From: Castellaniella denitrificans
GTDB taxonomy: Bacteria > Pseudomonadota > Gammaproteobacteria > Burkholderiales > Burkholderiaceae_B
NCBI RefSeq assembly: GCF_027214045.1
Contig: NZ_JAPWHE010000005.1
Coordinates: forward strand, 62,001-126,000
Reading direction: 5' to 3'
Length of the DNA: 64,000 bases
Shown here: piece by piece, positions 28,104-38,881 of the stretch
How the letters are laid out: every line of letters starts with the position of its first letter
Position numbering within the stretch: position 1 is the stretch's first letter
The notes under the pieces: model-generated
What the model saw: only the letters and a program-made list of their open reading frames with translations
What the model was told of the DNA's origin: nothing
Databases searched by the model: none
Position numbers and translations under genes: made by a program

Positions 28104-29003
28104 CTAGTACCGCCGGGCCGCTTCGTTTTCCGCCAGGATGCGCATGTACAGGGCATGGCGTTCGGCGCGGATATTGCCGTGCTCGACGGCCGCCAGCACG
28201 CCGCAGCCCGGTTCGTGCCGGTGTGTGCAGTTGTAGAAGCGGCATGTCTCGATCGGCGCGGCGAATTCCGGAAAACCCTGTTCGATGTCGTGGGCGCTCA
28301 GATGCTGCAGGCCGAAGGCCTGGAAGCCGGGCGAATCGATCAGGCCGCCGCCGTCTCGCAGGGGGTAGAGCTGCGTGCGGGTGGTCGTGTGGCGACCGGT
28401 GCCCAGCGCCTCGGAATGCGCCTGGGTCGCCGCCAGCGCATCCGGCACCAGCGCATTGAGCAGCGTGGACTTGCCCATGCCGCTCTGGCCCAGCAGCAGT
28501 GTGAGACGGTCGTGCAGCAGGGGGCTCAGCCGGGTGCGGACCTGGTCCGTGTCCAGGGCGCTGAGCGTGATGACGGGTGTGCCCAGGGATTCCACGGTCG
28601 CCAGCCTCGCGCGGGCGGCGCCGGCGCCGGGCAGGTCGGCCTTGTTCAGCACAATGAGGGCCGGCACCCCGGCGCTGGCGGCCGCCACCAGGGCTCGTCC
28701 GGTCAGGTCGTCGGAAAATTCGGGTTCCGGCGCCAGCACCAGCAGCAACTGGTCGATGTTGGCGGCGAACTGTTTGCTGCGCTGGGCGTCGGAGCGGTAG
28801 AACAGGTTGCGGCGCGGCAGGATGTCGAGAATGACGCCTTCCTGGCGGCCTTCGGGCCTGACGCGCACCCGGTCGCCCACGGCCGGACCGGACTTCTTGC
28901 CCCGTGTGTAGCATTGGCGCCTGCCGTCGCCGTCGATCTCGACGTCGTAGTGGCGTCCGTGGGAGGCGACGACGCGGCCTTCCAGCGCGGCGGGTTCAGC
29001 CAT
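28104..29003 (-). CDS. rsgA: Ribosome small subunit-dependent GTPase A
   Basis: A 299-residue RsgA/YjeQ protein, a circularly permuted GTPase for late 30S maturation. Order: OB-fold (residues about 5-75), G4 (LNKADL) before G1 (LGQSGMGKSTLLNAL) and G3 (IDSPGFQAFGL), then a zinc knuckle CRFYNCTHRHEPGCGV. ATG 29003 overlaps the end of the upstream M48 gene by eight bases; a TTG at 29018 in frame is less likely. Confidence 0.96.
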   Translation of the reverse strand: MAEPAALEGRVVASHGRHYDVEIDGDGRRQCYTRGKKSGPAVGDRVRVRPEGRQEGVILDILPRRNLFYRSDAQRSKQFAANIDQLLLVLAPEPEFSDDLTGRALVAAASAGVPALIVLNKADLPGAGAARARLATVESLGTPVITLSALDTDQVRTRLSPLLHDRLTLLLGQSGMGKSTLLNALVPDALAATQAHSEALGTGRHTTTRTQLYPLRDGGGLIDSPGFQAFGLQHLSAHDIEQGFPEFAAPIETCRFYNCTHRHEPGCGVLAAVEHGNIRAERHALYMRILAENEAARRY

Positions 29004-30240
29004 CGCGCAGGTGCGCAATCCGCACGGGGGCCGGCGGGTGGCTGTCGTACCAGGCTGAATGGACCGGGTCCGGCGTCAGCGTGGCGGCGTTATCGTCATA
29101 GAGCTTGACCAGCGCGCTGGCCAGAGGCGCCGCGCCGCATTGTCGTATCGCGTAGCGGTCGGCCTGGAACTCGTCGCGGCGCGACAGCAGGCTGGCGATG
29201 GGCGTGGACCAGAACGTCAGTACCGGCAGGGCCAGCATGAACAGCACCAGGGCCAGCCCGTCGTTGGGCCGGCCCAGTTGCGGGATGACGCCCAGGCCGG
29301 TGTAGAACCAGAGCTGGGTGGACAGCCAGGCCAGCAGGTGCAGCAGCACGCCGGCCGTCACGAAACTGATGACGATGCGCCGCAGGATGTGGCGGTGGGC
29401 GAAGTGGCCCAGCTCGTGCGCCAGGACGGCTTCGACTTCGTCGGCGTTCAGGCGTGCCAGCAGGGTGTCGAAGAACACGATGCGGCGATGGCGGCCGAAG
29501 CCGGTGAAATAGGCGTTGCCATGAGCGGAGCGTCGCGACCCGTCCATGACGAACAGGCCCGACAGGCTGAAATGACAGCGTTTGGCCAGGGCATGGATGC
29601 GCTGGCCGAGTTCGGGGTCGTCCAGCGGTGTGAAGCGGTTGAACAGCGGGGCGATGAAGCTGGGGTACAGCCACAGGACCAGCAGATTGAAGCCGACCCA
29701 GACGCCCCAGGCCCACCAGGCCCAGTCGGTGCCGGCCGAGCGCATGATCCACAGGATGGCGGCCAGCAGCGGGATGCCCAGCGCCAGCGTGACGGCCAGC
29801 ATCTTGAGGGCGTCGGTGACGAAGAGGCGCGGCGTCATGCGGTTGAAGCCGAAACGGGCCTCCAGGCGGAAGGTGCGCCACGCGGAAAAAACCAGTCCGA
29901 CGGCGCCCAGCAGGGCCAGCACGGCGCCCACCAGGGCCATCTGGCGCCAGAGTTCGGATTCGATGAGGCGGCCCAGGGCCAGGTCCAGGGCCTGCAGGCC
30001 GCCAAGCAGGGTCAGGCCCAGCAGCACGGCGGCCTCGACGATGCGCTCGATCATGGACAGCTGGCAGCGGGCCACGGTGTAGTCGGCGGCGCGCTGGTGG
30101 CTGTGCAGGCCGACCCGGTCGGCGAATGCCGGTGGGACCGCGTCGCGATGGGCGAGCACATGGCGGATCTGGCGGCGCGCCAGCCAGTAGCGCAGGAGCA
30201 GGTCGCCCAGCAGGCAGGCGAGAAACAGAAAGGTCAGCAT
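28996..30240 (-). CDS. M48-family (Ste24-like) membrane metalloprotease
   Basis: A 414-residue integral membrane protease. It has an N-terminal Ste24-type region with several membrane helices, the zinc motif HELGHFAHRH and the downstream glutamate in RRDEFQADRYA. The family includes CAAX prenyl proteases; in bacteria it acts in membrane protein quality control. ATG 30240 begins the first helix (LTFLFLACLLGDLLLRYWL). It is co-transcribed with rsgA and divergent from orn. Confidence 0.93.
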   Translation of the reverse strand: MLTFLFLACLLGDLLLRYWLARRQIRHVLAHRDAVPPAFADRVGLHSHQRAADYTVARCQLSMIERIVEAAVLLGLTLLGGLQALDLALGRLIESELWRQMALVGAVLALLGAVGLVFSAWRTFRLEARFGFNRMTPRLFVTDALKMLAVTLALGIPLLAAILWIMRSAGTDWAWWAWGVWVGFNLLVLWLYPSFIAPLFNRFTPLDDPELGQRIHALAKRCHFSLSGLFVMDGSRRSAHGNAYFTGFGRHRRIVFFDTLLARLNADEVEAVLAHELGHFAHRHILRRIVISFVTAGVLLHLLAWLSTQLWFYTGLGVIPQLGRPNDGLALVLFMLALPVLTFWSTPIASLLSRRDEFQADRYAIRQCGAAPLASALVKLYDDNAATLTPDPVHSAWYDSHPPAPVRIAHLRDG

Positions 30241-30295
30241 GTCCGTCCGGCCAATGTGCGAAAATCGGTGCTTTGCAAGCAAAGGATTATAGGAT

Positions 30296-30841
30296 ATGGC
30301 CGCAAACGATCAGCGCCTGATCTGGCTGGACATGGAAATGTCGGGCCTGGACCCCGAAAAAGAGCGCATCCTGGAAATCGCCATGGTCGTGACCGAACCC
30401 GACCTGACGCCGGTGGCGCAGGCGCCGGTCCTGGTGATCCACCAGGACGACGCCGTGCTGGACGGCATGGACAAATGGAACCAGTCCACCCACGGCAAGA
30501 GCGGCCTGATCGACAAGGTCAAGGCCTCGACTCTGACCGAATCCGCGGCCGAAGACGTCCTGCTGGCTTTCCTGGCGCCGCTGGTGCCGGCCGGCAAGTC
30601 GCCGATGTGCGGCAACACCATCGGCCAGGACCGCCGCTTCATGGTGAAATACATGCCCAGGCTGGAAGCCTACTTCCATTACCGCAATCTGGATGTCAGC
30701 ACGCTGAAAGAACTGTCCCTGCGCTGGAAACCCGAGGTCTACCGCAGCTTCGTCAAGGCCAGCAAGCACGAGGCCCTGGCCGACATCCAGGAATCGATCG
30801 ACGAGCTCAAGCACTACCGGGAACATTTCATCCGCTTGTGA
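30296..30841 (+). CDS. orn: Oligoribonuclease
   Basis: A 181-residue DEDDh 3'-5' exoribonuclease that degrades di- to pentanucleotides, including pGpG from cyclic di-GMP. Motifs: [20 protein letters not shown] (Exo I), [11 protein letters not shown] (Exo II) and [18 protein letters not shown] (Exo III). Full length. The upstream AAAGGATTATAGGAT could serve both as ribosome-binding site and as a -10 element. Confidence 0.98.
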   Translation: MAANDQRLIWLDMEMSGLDPEKERILEIAMVVTEPDLTPVAQAPVLVIHQDDAVLDGMDKWNQSTHGKSGLIDKVKASTLTESAAEDVLLAFLAPLVPAGKSPMCGNTIGQDRRFMVKYMPRLEAYFHYRNLDVSTLKELSLRWKPEVYRSFVKASKHEALADIQESIDELKHYREHFIRL

Positions 30842-30907
30842 CCCGCGCCGGGCCGTCCGACGCGGCCCCGGGCGCGCTTCGCCCTCGCTGTTTCTTCGGA
30901 GTCCTTC

Positions 30908-31345
30908 GTGTCCACAGGAGCCATCGCCGGTATCGGCACCGACCTGCTGCGGGTCGAGCGCATCGAGCGCATCCACGCGCGGCATGGCGACCGTTTCGTC
31001 CGCCGCATCCTGGGGCCTGAAGAGCAGGTCGTGCACCAGCGCCGCCAGGCGCGCGACCCGCGCCGGGGCATCCTTTACCTGGCGACCCGTTTCGCGGCCA
31101 AGGAGGCTTTTTCCAAGGCCATCGGACTGGGCATCCACATGCCCATGACCTGGTCGCGGGCGCAGATCCTGAACCGCCCCGGTGGCGCCCCCGAAATCCG
31201 CCTGTCCGGCCCTCTGGCCGACTGGTACGCGGTCCGCTTCGGCCAGGCGCACGTGTCCATGACCGATGAGACCGACATGGTGGCGGCCTTCGTCGTGATC
31301 GAGGCGCTGCCCCCCGGGCCGCACTCCAAGGAAGATATCGCATGA
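30908..31345 (+). CDS. acpS: Holo-[acyl-carrier-protein] synthase
   Basis: A 145-residue phosphopantetheinyl transferase that activates ACP. Motifs: [15 protein letters not shown] (Mg-binding Asp) and [17 protein letters not shown] (Glu and Lys of the active site). The start is GTG 30908 with GGAG about 8 nt upstream. pdxJ, often the neighbour, is not here. The stop overlaps nagZ (ATGA). Confidence 0.97.
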   Translation: MSTGAIAGIGTDLLRVERIERIHARHGDRFVRRILGPEEQVVHQRRQARDPRRGILYLATRFAAKEAFSKAIGLGIHMPMTWSRAQILNRPGGAPEIRLSGPLADWYAVRFGQAHVSMTDETDMVAAFVVIEALPPGPHSKEDIA

Positions 31346-32418
31346 CCTTGTCACAGAATACGCATTCGGGCGGCCGCGCCGCCATGCCTCCGGGACCCGT
31401 TATGGTCGATGTGGCCGGATTGGAACTGACCGACGTCGAGCGCACCCGTTTGCGCCATCCCCTGGTCGGGGGCGTGATCCTGTTCGCGCGCAATTTCTCC
31501 GCTCGGGCCCAGCTCGCCGCCCTGTGCGACGCGATCCACAGCGTGCGCGACGAACCCCTGCTGATCGCCGTGGACCATGAAGGCGGCCGGGTGCAGCGTT
31601 TCCGCACCGACGGCTTTACTCCGCTGCCGGCGATGCGGGTCTTCGGCCAGTGGTACGACCGCGATCCCCAGGCCGCCCTGCATGCGGCCACCGAGACCGG
31701 CTTCGTGCTGGCCAGCGAATTGCGGGCCTGCGGCGTGGATTTCAGCTTCACGCCGGTGCTGGACCTGGATTACGGGGTCAGCCAGGTGATCGGCAACCGG
31801 GCGCTGCACGAGGATCCGGCCGCCGTAGCCCTGCTGGCCCGCGCGCTGGTCCAGGGGCTGTCCCAGGCGGGTATGGCGGCCTGCGGCAAGCATTTCCCAG
31901 GCCATGGCGCGGTGGCGGCCGATTCCCATCTGGCGATTCCCGTGGACGAGCGGCCGCTGGACGAGATCCTGGACGCGGACGCGGCGCCGTACCGCTGGCT
32001 GGGCGACCTGGCGTTGCCGGCCGTCATGCCGGCCCATGTCATCTATCCCCAGGTGGCGCCCGAGCCGGCGGGATTCTCGCGCCGCTGGGTCACCGACATC
32101 CTGCGCGGCCAGTTCGAGTACGACGGCGTGGTGTTCTCGGACGACCTCACCATGGAAGGCGCGAGCGTGGCCGGCGACATCCGTGCCCGGGCGCTGGCCG
32201 CGCTGGACGCGGGCTGCGACATGGTGCTGGTCTGCAATCGCCCCGACCTGGCCGATGAGCTGCTGGCATCGCTGGCGGACCGTCCCCTGGATCCCCAGGC
32301 CGTGCGCCGCATCCGGCGGCTGATGCCGTCCCTGCCCGCGCCCGACTGGACGGGGCTGCTGTCCGATCCGAGATATCTCCGTGCCCGAAGCCTTCGATCT
32401 GAAAACCTTTCTGTCTGA
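31342..32418 (+). CDS. nagZ: Beta-N-acetylglucosaminidase (peptidoglycan recycling)
   Basis: A 358-residue cytoplasmic GH3 enzyme that removes GlcNAc from anhydromuropeptides, the products of enzymes such as MltB. Evidence: [13 protein letters not shown], the catalytic-loop motif [14 protein letters not shown] and [10 protein letters not shown] with the nucleophilic Asp. A first ten-residue stretch may be absent if the ATG at about 31384 is used. It overlaps uvrC by 38 bases. Confidence 0.96.
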   Translation: MTLSQNTHSGGRAAMPPGPVMVDVAGLELTDVERTRLRHPLVGGVILFARNFSARAQLAALCDAIHSVRDEPLLIAVDHEGGRVQRFRTDGFTPLPAMRVFGQWYDRDPQAALHAATETGFVLASELRACGVDFSFTPVLDLDYGVSQVIGNRALHEDPAAVALLARALVQGLSQAGMAACGKHFPGHGAVAADSHLAIPVDERPLDEILDADAAPYRWLGDLALPAVMPAHVIYPQVAPEPAGFSRRWVTDILRGQFEYDGVVFSDDLTMEGASVAGDIRARALAALDAGCDMVLVCNRPDLADELLASLADRPLDPQAVRRIRRLMPSLPAPDWTGLLSDPRYLRARSLRSENLSV

Positions 32419-34204
32419 CCTGCCGCATCTGCCGGGAGTCTATCGCCACATCGACGAACAGGGCGAGGTTCTGTACGTCGGCAAGGCGCGCGACCTGAAG
32501 CGGCGCGTCAGTTCGTATTTCCAGAAGTCCGGCCACGGCCCGCGCATCGAGCACATGCTGGCGCGCGTGGCGCGCACCGAGATTACGGTCACACGCACCG
32601 AGGCCGAGGCCCTGATCCTGGAAAACAACCTGATCAAGCGCCTCAAGCCCCGCTACAACATTCTGTTCAGGGACGACAAGTCCTACCCCTATCTGCACAT
32701 CACCGCGCACGAGGCCCCGCGCATTGTGTACTACCGGGGCAGCACGCACGGCCCGGGCCGGTTTTTCGGCCCCTATCCCAACTCCTGGGCGGTGCGCGAG
32801 ACCATCCAGATCCTGCAGAAAGTCTTTCGCCTGCGCACTTGCGAGGACAGCGTCTACGCCCACCGCACGCGCCCGTGCCTGCTGCACCAGATCGGCCGTT
32901 GCTCGGCGCCCTGCGTGAACCTGATCCCGCTGGAGGACTACAAGGCCGATGTCGAGCGCGCCATCCGCTTCCTGGAGGGTCGGGCGAGCGAGGTGCTGGA
33001 GGACATCGAGCGGCGCATGACCGCCGCTGCCGGGCAACAGGATTTCGAGCAGGCCGCCGCGCTGCGCGACCAGATGCGTGCGCTGGCCAAAGTCCTGCAG
33101 CAGCAGACCATGGAACAGGTGGGCGACGACAGTGTCGACATCATCGTGGTGGAACAGGCGGGTGGCCGGGTGTGCGTCAATCTGGCGATGGTGCGGGCCG
33201 GTCGGCATCTGGGCGACAAGCCCCTGTTCCCCACCCAGGCGCAGGACGAGTCCGCCGGGGACGTGTTGAGCGCCTTCGTGGCCCAGCACTACGCCGACAA
33301 CCCGGCTCCTCCCGTGCTGGTGTGCTCCCACCCCCTGTCCGATCCCGATCTGGCGCCGCTGCTGGCCGAACAGCATGGCCATCGCATCCGCGTGTTGACC
33401 CGTCCCCAGGGCGCGCGCCGCGCCTGGCTGGAACAGGCGCAGCGCAACGCCCGGATGGCGCTGGCGCAGCGCCTGTCCGAGTCCAGCGCGCGCGAGGCGC
33501 GCACGCGGGCGCTGGCCGTGGAACTGGACCTGGATACCGATGATGAGTCGCTCGACGCCCTGCATATCGAGTGTTTCGACATCAGTCACACGGCGGGCGA
33601 AGCCACCCAGGCGTCCTGTGTGGTGTACCGCCATCATGCCATGCAGTCCTCGTTGTACCGGCGCTTCAACATCGCCGGCATCGAGCCGGGCGACGACTAC
33701 GCCGCCATGCGTCAGGCGCTGACGCGGCGCTACGCGCGGGTGGCCGACGGCGAGGCGGAAATGCCCGATGTGGTGCTGATCGACGGCGGCGAGGGCCAGG
33801 TTGGTGTCGCGCGCCAGGTTTTCGTCGAGCTGGGGCTGGACGTCAGCCGCATCGTCGGCGTGAAGAAAGGCGACCACCGCAAGGTCGGCCTGGAGACCCT
33901 GGTTTTCGTCGACGGCCGGCCTTCGGTGGCGCTGGGGGTCGAATCCGCCGCCCTGATGCTGGTGGCGCAGATCCGCGACGAGGCCCACCGCTTTGCCATC
34001 ACCGGCATGCGCGCCCGGCGGGCCAAGGCCCGCAACATCTCGCGTCTGGAAGACATCGAGGGTGTGGGCAAGCAGCGGCGCCAGAATCTGCTGGCGCGCT
34101 TCGGCGGTTTCACCGGTGTGGTGGATGCCAGCATCGACGAATTGCGCAGCGTCGAGGGCATTTCGGAGGCGCTGGCCGAGCGCATCTACCATGCCCTGAG
34201 ATAG
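32381..34204 (+). CDS. uvrC: UvrABC excinuclease subunit C
   Basis: A 607-residue nucleotide excision repair nuclease that makes both incisions around a lesion. Domains: GIY-YIG ([22 protein letters not shown], residues about 18-95), a UvrB-binding UVR motif around 200-235, the C-terminal RNase H-like nuclease ([22 protein letters not shown]) and tandem helix-hairpin-helix (residues about 545-605). The start is GTG 32381 ([10 protein letters not shown]). No LexA box is seen immediately upstream. Confidence 0.97.
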   Translation: MPEAFDLKTFLSDLPHLPGVYRHIDEQGEVLYVGKARDLKRRVSSYFQKSGHGPRIEHMLARVARTEITVTRTEAEALILENNLIKRLKPRYNILFRDDKSYPYLHITAHEAPRIVYYRGSTHGPGRFFGPYPNSWAVRETIQILQKVFRLRTCEDSVYAHRTRPCLLHQIGRCSAPCVNLIPLEDYKADVERAIRFLEGRASEVLEDIERRMTAAAGQQDFEQAAALRDQMRALAKVLQQQTMEQVGDDSVDIIVVEQAGGRVCVNLAMVRAGRHLGDKPLFPTQAQDESAGDVLSAFVAQHYADNPAPPVLVCSHPLSDPDLAPLLAEQHGHRIRVLTRPQGARRAWLEQAQRNARMALAQRLSESSAREARTRALAVELDLDTDDESLDALHIECFDISHTAGEATQASCVVYRHHAMQSSLYRRFNIAGIEPGDDYAAMRQALTRRYARVADGEAEMPDVVLIDGGEGQVGVARQVFVELGLDVSRIVGVKKGDHRKVGLETLVFVDGRPSVALGVESAALMLVAQIRDEAHRFAITGMRARRAKARNISRLEDIEGVGKQRRQNLLARFGGFTGVVDASIDELRSVEGISEALAERIYHALR

Positions 34205-34312
34205 GGGCGCCCGCGACCCGCCCTCTCTCGGAGGCCGGTGCGCGGCCGTGACGCGGGGATGGGCCGGATGCGCGGGCGGCGGGCGGTTCCTTGCGGTAGT
34301 ATTACGTTTATC

Positions 34313-34882
34313 ATGCCGCTCAATATCCCCATCGCCCTGACCTGGCTGCGCATCGCCATGATCCCCCTGATCGTGGGCCTGTACTATCTGCCCGATGCCT
34401 GGACCGCGTCGGGCTGGCGCGATTGCGCGGCGGCCATCGCCTTCATCGTGGCCGCCGTCACCGACTGGCTCGATGGCTGGCTGGCGCGGCGCTGGAACCA
34501 GACTTCCGCCTTCGGCGCCTTCCTGGACCCCGTCGCAGACAAACTGATGGTGGTGGCGGCGTTGTTGATCCTGCTGAATCTGGGACGCGTCGATCTGCTG
34601 ATCGCCTTGGTCATCATCGGTCGTGAACTGACCATTTCCGCCTTGCGCGAATGGATGGCGAAGATCGGCGCCAGCAGCAGCGTGGCCGTGCACCGATTGG
34701 GCAAATTCAAGACCGCCGCGCAGATGGTCGCCATTCCCTGCCTGTTGTACTGGCAGCCCCTGGAAGGCCTCTCCACCCGCATCGTGGGCGAAATCCTGAT
34801 CATCGTCGCGGCCATCCTCACGGTCTGGTCGATGTGCTACTACCTGAAAAAGGCCTGGCCGGAGATCCGCGACCGGGCATGA
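34313..34882 (+). CDS. pgsA: CDP-diacylglycerol-glycerol-3-phosphate 3-phosphatidyltransferase
   Basis: A 189-residue inner-membrane enzyme of phosphatidylglycerol synthesis with about five helices. The CDP-alcohol phosphotransferase signature D-x2-DG-x2-AR-x8-G-x3-D-x3-D is seen as DWLDGWLARRWNQ followed by GAFLDPVADK. I chose ATG 34313 (MPLNIPIALTWLRI), as the frame before it is Arg/Gly-rich. TATTAC ends 7 nt before the ATG and no ribosome-binding site is visible. It follows uvrC by 108 bases, a conserved pairing. Confidence 0.96.
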   Translation: MPLNIPIALTWLRIAMIPLIVGLYYLPDAWTASGWRDCAAAIAFIVAAVTDWLDGWLARRWNQTSAFGAFLDPVADKLMVVAALLILLNLGRVDLLIALVIIGRELTISALREWMAKIGASSSVAVHRLGKFKTAAQMVAIPCLLYWQPLEGLSTRIVGEILIIVAAILTVWSMCYYLKKAWPEIRDRA

Positions 34883-34893
34883 ACGTCGCGGTC

Positions 34894-35724
34894 CTACTGC
34901 CGCAGCGTCCGTACCTGTCCGATGTCGGTGGGCTGGAAATTCGCCCGCCAGGGATTGATATCCAGCCCGCCGCGCCGGGTGTAGCGCGCGTAGACCAGCA
35001 GTTCCTCCGGCGCGCAGCGCGCCATGATTTCCCCGTAGATCTTTTCCACGCACAGTTCGTGGAATTCCTGGTGCCGGCGCAACGACACGACGTAGCGCAG
35101 CAGCCCGGCGTGGTCGATGCGCGGGCCCGCGTAGCGGATCTGCAGGCTGGCCCAGTCCGGTTGCCCGGTGACCGGGCAATTTGATTTCAGCAGTTCGGAT
35201 ACCAGGATCTCGCGCACGAACGGCGCGGGCTCCGACAGGACCAGGCGGTCGGGACTCGGTGTCTGGCCGGGTTCGAAATCCAGGTCCTGGTCGTCGATGG
35301 AGGTGCCGCGCAGCGGCGCACAACTCAGTTCGAAGGCCGGCCGCACCGACAGGATTTCCACGTGCACGGGCTTGCCGCAAGCGCGGGACAGGTCCGTGTG
35401 CAGGCGTTGGCGGACGATGTCCGCATAGTCGAAGCGTTCCTCGTTGTAGCTGTTCAGATAGAGCTTGAGCGACTTGGATTCGATCAGGCTGGGACTGTCC
35501 ATGGGCACGGTGAAGCGGCCGATCGCCACGACCGGCTTGCCTTTGGCGTTCAGCCAGGACAGTTCGTAGGCGTTCCAGATATCGGCGCCATGGGCCGCCT
35601 GGGGCAGGTCCAGCCCGGCGCGCGTCTCGGCGCGGGCGATCGGAAACAGCAAGGCCGGGTCGTAACGCGTCGGGCCCGGGGTGGCGCGTCCCAGCGGGCT
35701 GGCGGAAAGGGCATCGGGATTCAT
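34894..35724 (-). CDS. queF: NADPH-dependent 7-cyano-7-deazaguanine reductase (long type)
   Basis: A 276-residue enzyme that reduces preQ0 to preQ1 for queuosine in tRNA. It is the two-lobed (YqfC-like, type II) form: QueF motif ESKSLKLYLNSYNEERF in the N-terminal half and the active-site cysteine in LKSNCPVTGQPDW in the C-terminal half. TAAAAT ends 6 nt before the ATG. Convergent with pgsA with an 11-base gap. No preQ1 riboswitch was recognised upstream. Confidence 0.97.
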   Translation of the reverse strand: MNPDALSASPLGRATPGPTRYDPALLFPIARAETRAGLDLPQAAHGADIWNAYELSWLNAKGKPVVAIGRFTVPMDSPSLIESKSLKLYLNSYNEERFDYADIVRQRLHTDLSRACGKPVHVEILSVRPAFELSCAPLRGTSIDDQDLDFEPGQTPSPDRLVLSEPAPFVREILVSELLKSNCPVTGQPDWASLQIRYAGPRIDHAGLLRYVVSLRRHQEFHELCVEKIYGEIMARCAPEELLVYARYTRRGGLDINPWRANFQPTDIGQVRTLRQ

Positions 35725-36000
35725 GCGCTCATTTTACTGCCGCGATCAACAAGCCCGACGCAAGATTTCATATGATGGCATTTTCATTCCACGATATGAA
35801 AAATAAATGTTGCACCGCATGCCGAGCATTTTCATGGTCAGAAATTTGATTTCATAACATGGAATATATATACCAATTAATTGATTTTAATAATAAAAAT
35901 TTTCTGTCTTATATAAGATAGAAGTCATGTGTGCGATGCATCATCGGCGTAGACTGTCTTTCATCGATGACCGGTTTTTTCTTCTTTCAGGAGCACCATC
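35725..36000 (+). promoter_or_regulatory. AT-rich control region between queF and aceA
   Basis: The 276 bases hold no gene. From about 35765 to 35935 the sequence is strikingly AT-rich for this genome. It contains an 8-bp inverted repeat TTTCATAT...ATATGAAA (35766-35801, 20-base loop) and the palindrome TCTTATATAAGA near 35907. The aceA ribosome-binding site CAGGAG lies at its end. A binding region for a regulator of the glyoxylate bypass is plausible but no known box was matched. Confidence 0.6.
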
Positions 36001-37320
<1,320 letters not shown>

Positions 37321-37339
37321 TCACGACAGAGTGAGAGAG

Positions 37340-37396
37340 GACGAGGCGGGACAGCCGACAGTCCCTTGAGGACTGTCGGCTGCCAGACGAGTCGGA
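37340..37396. repeat. Divergent single copy of the 79-bp hairpin repeat, reversed
   Basis: A 12-bp perfect stem, AGCCGACAGTCC at 37353-37364 and GGACTGTCGGCT at 37370-37381, followed by GACGAGTCGGA and then the first GCGGC...GCCGC hairpin. Reversed, this order and sequence match the unit found three times at 52384-52618. No T tract follows. Confidence 0.8.
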
Positions 37397-37612
37397 GCGG
37401 CGTGCAAGCCGCGACGTGGGCGAGGCGGAGAAGCGGTCCACTTCGCGGCGTGCAAGCCGCGACGTGGGCGAGGCGGAGAAGCGGTCCACTTCGCGGCGTG
37501 CAAGCCGCGACGTGGGCGAGGCGGAGAAGCGGTCCACTTCGCGGCGTGCAAGCCGCGACGTGGGCGAGGCGGAGAAGCGGTCCACTTCGCGGCGTGCAAG
37601 CCGCGACGTGGG
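37397..37612. repeat. Tandem 48-bp repeat, four full copies plus a partial one
   Basis: GCGGCGTGCAAGCCGC recurs at 37397, 37445, 37493, 37541 and 37589, an exact 48-base period, with nearly identical sequence between. Each unit carries a GCGGC/GCCGC hairpin. As 48 is a multiple of three, all frames stay open and read as a 16-residue periodic peptide, which I judge non-coding. Reversed, 29 bases of the unit match the 79-bp repeat after ectD with two differences. Confidence 0.93.
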
Positions 37613-37691
37613 GGAATGTTTCAAACCGAGAGACATCCCGCGACAGCCGCTGGTCTGGCAGATAGGGAGGAAGTCCCCCTCGGTGTGCTTT

Positions 37692-37720
37692 CGGGAAGGC
37701 TCGCGCCTTCCCGTTTTTTT
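37692..37720 (+). terminator. Rho-independent terminator between aceA and the FUSC gene
   Basis: CGGGAAGGC and GCCTTCCCG form a nine-base stem with a TCGC loop, followed by seven T residues. It lies 370 bases after aceA, beyond the repeat array, so the repeats are probably transcribed as the aceA 3' UTR. Confidence 0.85.
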
Positions 37721-37743
37721 CGTCCGTGTTTAGGGGCGGGCTT

Positions 37744-38880
37744 TCAGCCGGACAGGCGCGACCGATGGTGATGCGCAAGCTGCCGCCGGTCTTCCAGTGT
37801 GGAGAGCGCCACGGCGATCACGATGCCGATCAGGGCGCCCAGCAGGGTGTCGGCCACCCGCTCTGGCGCGAGGGACGCGTCGGCGGCGGGTGCGGCCAGG
37901 TGCGTCATCAACAGCGCCATGGGCGTGACGAGCACCTGCCCGAGCCCGTAGTTCAGGCCGATGACGATTTCGGTGAGGATCTGCAGCAGCGCGAGCATGG
38001 CCAGAATCGGCCAGACCGAGGGCTGCTGGGCGAGCAGCAGCCATGCCAACGACGCGCCCGCCATCGTGCCGGCCATGCGTTGCAGGGCACGGTGCATGCT
38101 GATGTGGAGGTGGCTGCCCTGCATGACGGCGACGGCTCCCATCGCCGCCCAGGCCGGATGGGCTAGGCCCAGGGCGTGGCTTGCGAAGACGACGACGAGC
38201 GCGGCGATCGCGGCGCGTGCCGCCATGAAGCCCAGTTCGCCCAGGGACCGCTCCGGGTCTTGCGGGAAGGGCAGGTCCGGCGTCGGCGGGCGGCGCAGGG
38301 CCTCGCTGGCTACGCAGATCAGCCAGGCGGCCAGGGCGGCGATGGCGGTGGCCAGCGTGCGTTCGACGACCTGCGCCAGGTCCAGCGTGTCCGTCATCGC
38401 GGCACCGACCGCGAAAATGAAGATCAGCGGACCGGGCGCGCCGAACCGGTGCCGGAAGCAGATCAGCAGGTAGAAGCCGCAGGATGCGGCCAGCAGAACC
38501 AGTTGGGCCGCTGGCGGCCAGCCCAGCCAGGCGGTCGCCGACATGGCGAAGACCGCGAAGGTCTGCCAGAACGCGCATTGCAGCACGATCCCCGTGCGGC
38601 TGCGTCGCGGCGCGAAGCGCCCGAACAGCGCCACCAACGCGCCCAGCGAGGCAAAACCCACCAGATGCGCCCATGGCGAGCACAGGAACAGTGGCACGCA
38701 GAGCGCGGTGGCGAGCGCCGCCTGCAGGCCCGCGAGTGCCGAATTGCGCACCGGGGGCGGCGTGCCCAGCCGGAAGCTTTCCCGGAAGCGGTGTGTGTGC
38801 AGCAGGTGGCGCACCGCGTCGCGCCGGCGCGTGGGCAGGGCGGCATGCGCCGGATCATTCATCGTCCGGACATCGTCCAT
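37744..38880 (-). CDS. FUSC-family inner-membrane transporter (aromatic acid/fusaric acid efflux type)
   Basis: A 378-residue protein with two blocks of about five to six hydrophobic helices (residues about 50-190 and 225-365) separated by a short soluble part. The second block has the FUSC-like GLAHPAWAAMGAVAVMQGSHLHISMHRALQRMAGTMAG. Shorter than AaeB or full FusC. It starts one base after the MarR regulator stop, so both are in one operon under the 30-bp palindrome. Likely exports an aromatic acid or drug; ligand unknown. Confidence 0.87.
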   Translation of the reverse strand: MDDVRTMNDPAHAALPTRRRDAVRHLLHTHRFRESFRLGTPPPVRNSALAGLQAALATALCVPLFLCSPWAHLVGFASLGALVALFGRFAPRRSRTGIVLQCAFWQTFAVFAMSATAWLGWPPAAQLVLLAASCGFYLLICFRHRFGAPGPLIFIFAVGAAMTDTLDLAQVVERTLATAIAALAAWLICVASEALRRPPTPDLPFPQDPERSLGELGFMAARAAIAALVVVFASHALGLAHPAWAAMGAVAVMQGSHLHISMHRALQRMAGTMAGASLAWLLLAQQPSVWPILAMLALLQILTEIVIGLNYGLGQVLVTPMALLMTHLAAPAADASLAPERVADTLLGALIGIVIAVALSTLEDRRQLAHHHRSRLSG

Positions 38881-38881
38881 G

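Noticed and set aside
34883-34893. tRNA genes near pgsA, as in some related genomes
   Set aside because: pgsA and queF are separated by only 11 bases, and no cloverleaf-like sequence was noticed in the window.
32147-35380. A 1077-codon open frame on the minus strand opposite uvrC and pgsA
   Set aside because: It runs opposite well-identified genes, has a Gly/Arg/Pro/His-rich composition typical of antisense reads in high-GC DNA, and has no recognisable domain.
35725-36000. preQ1 riboswitch before queF
   Set aside because: No characteristic short C-rich hairpin and A-rich tail was seen between the queF start and the AT-rich region; a leaderless start seems more likely.
37397-37612. CRISPR array
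   Set aside because: Repeats are directly tandem with no unique spacers and there are no cas genes in the window.
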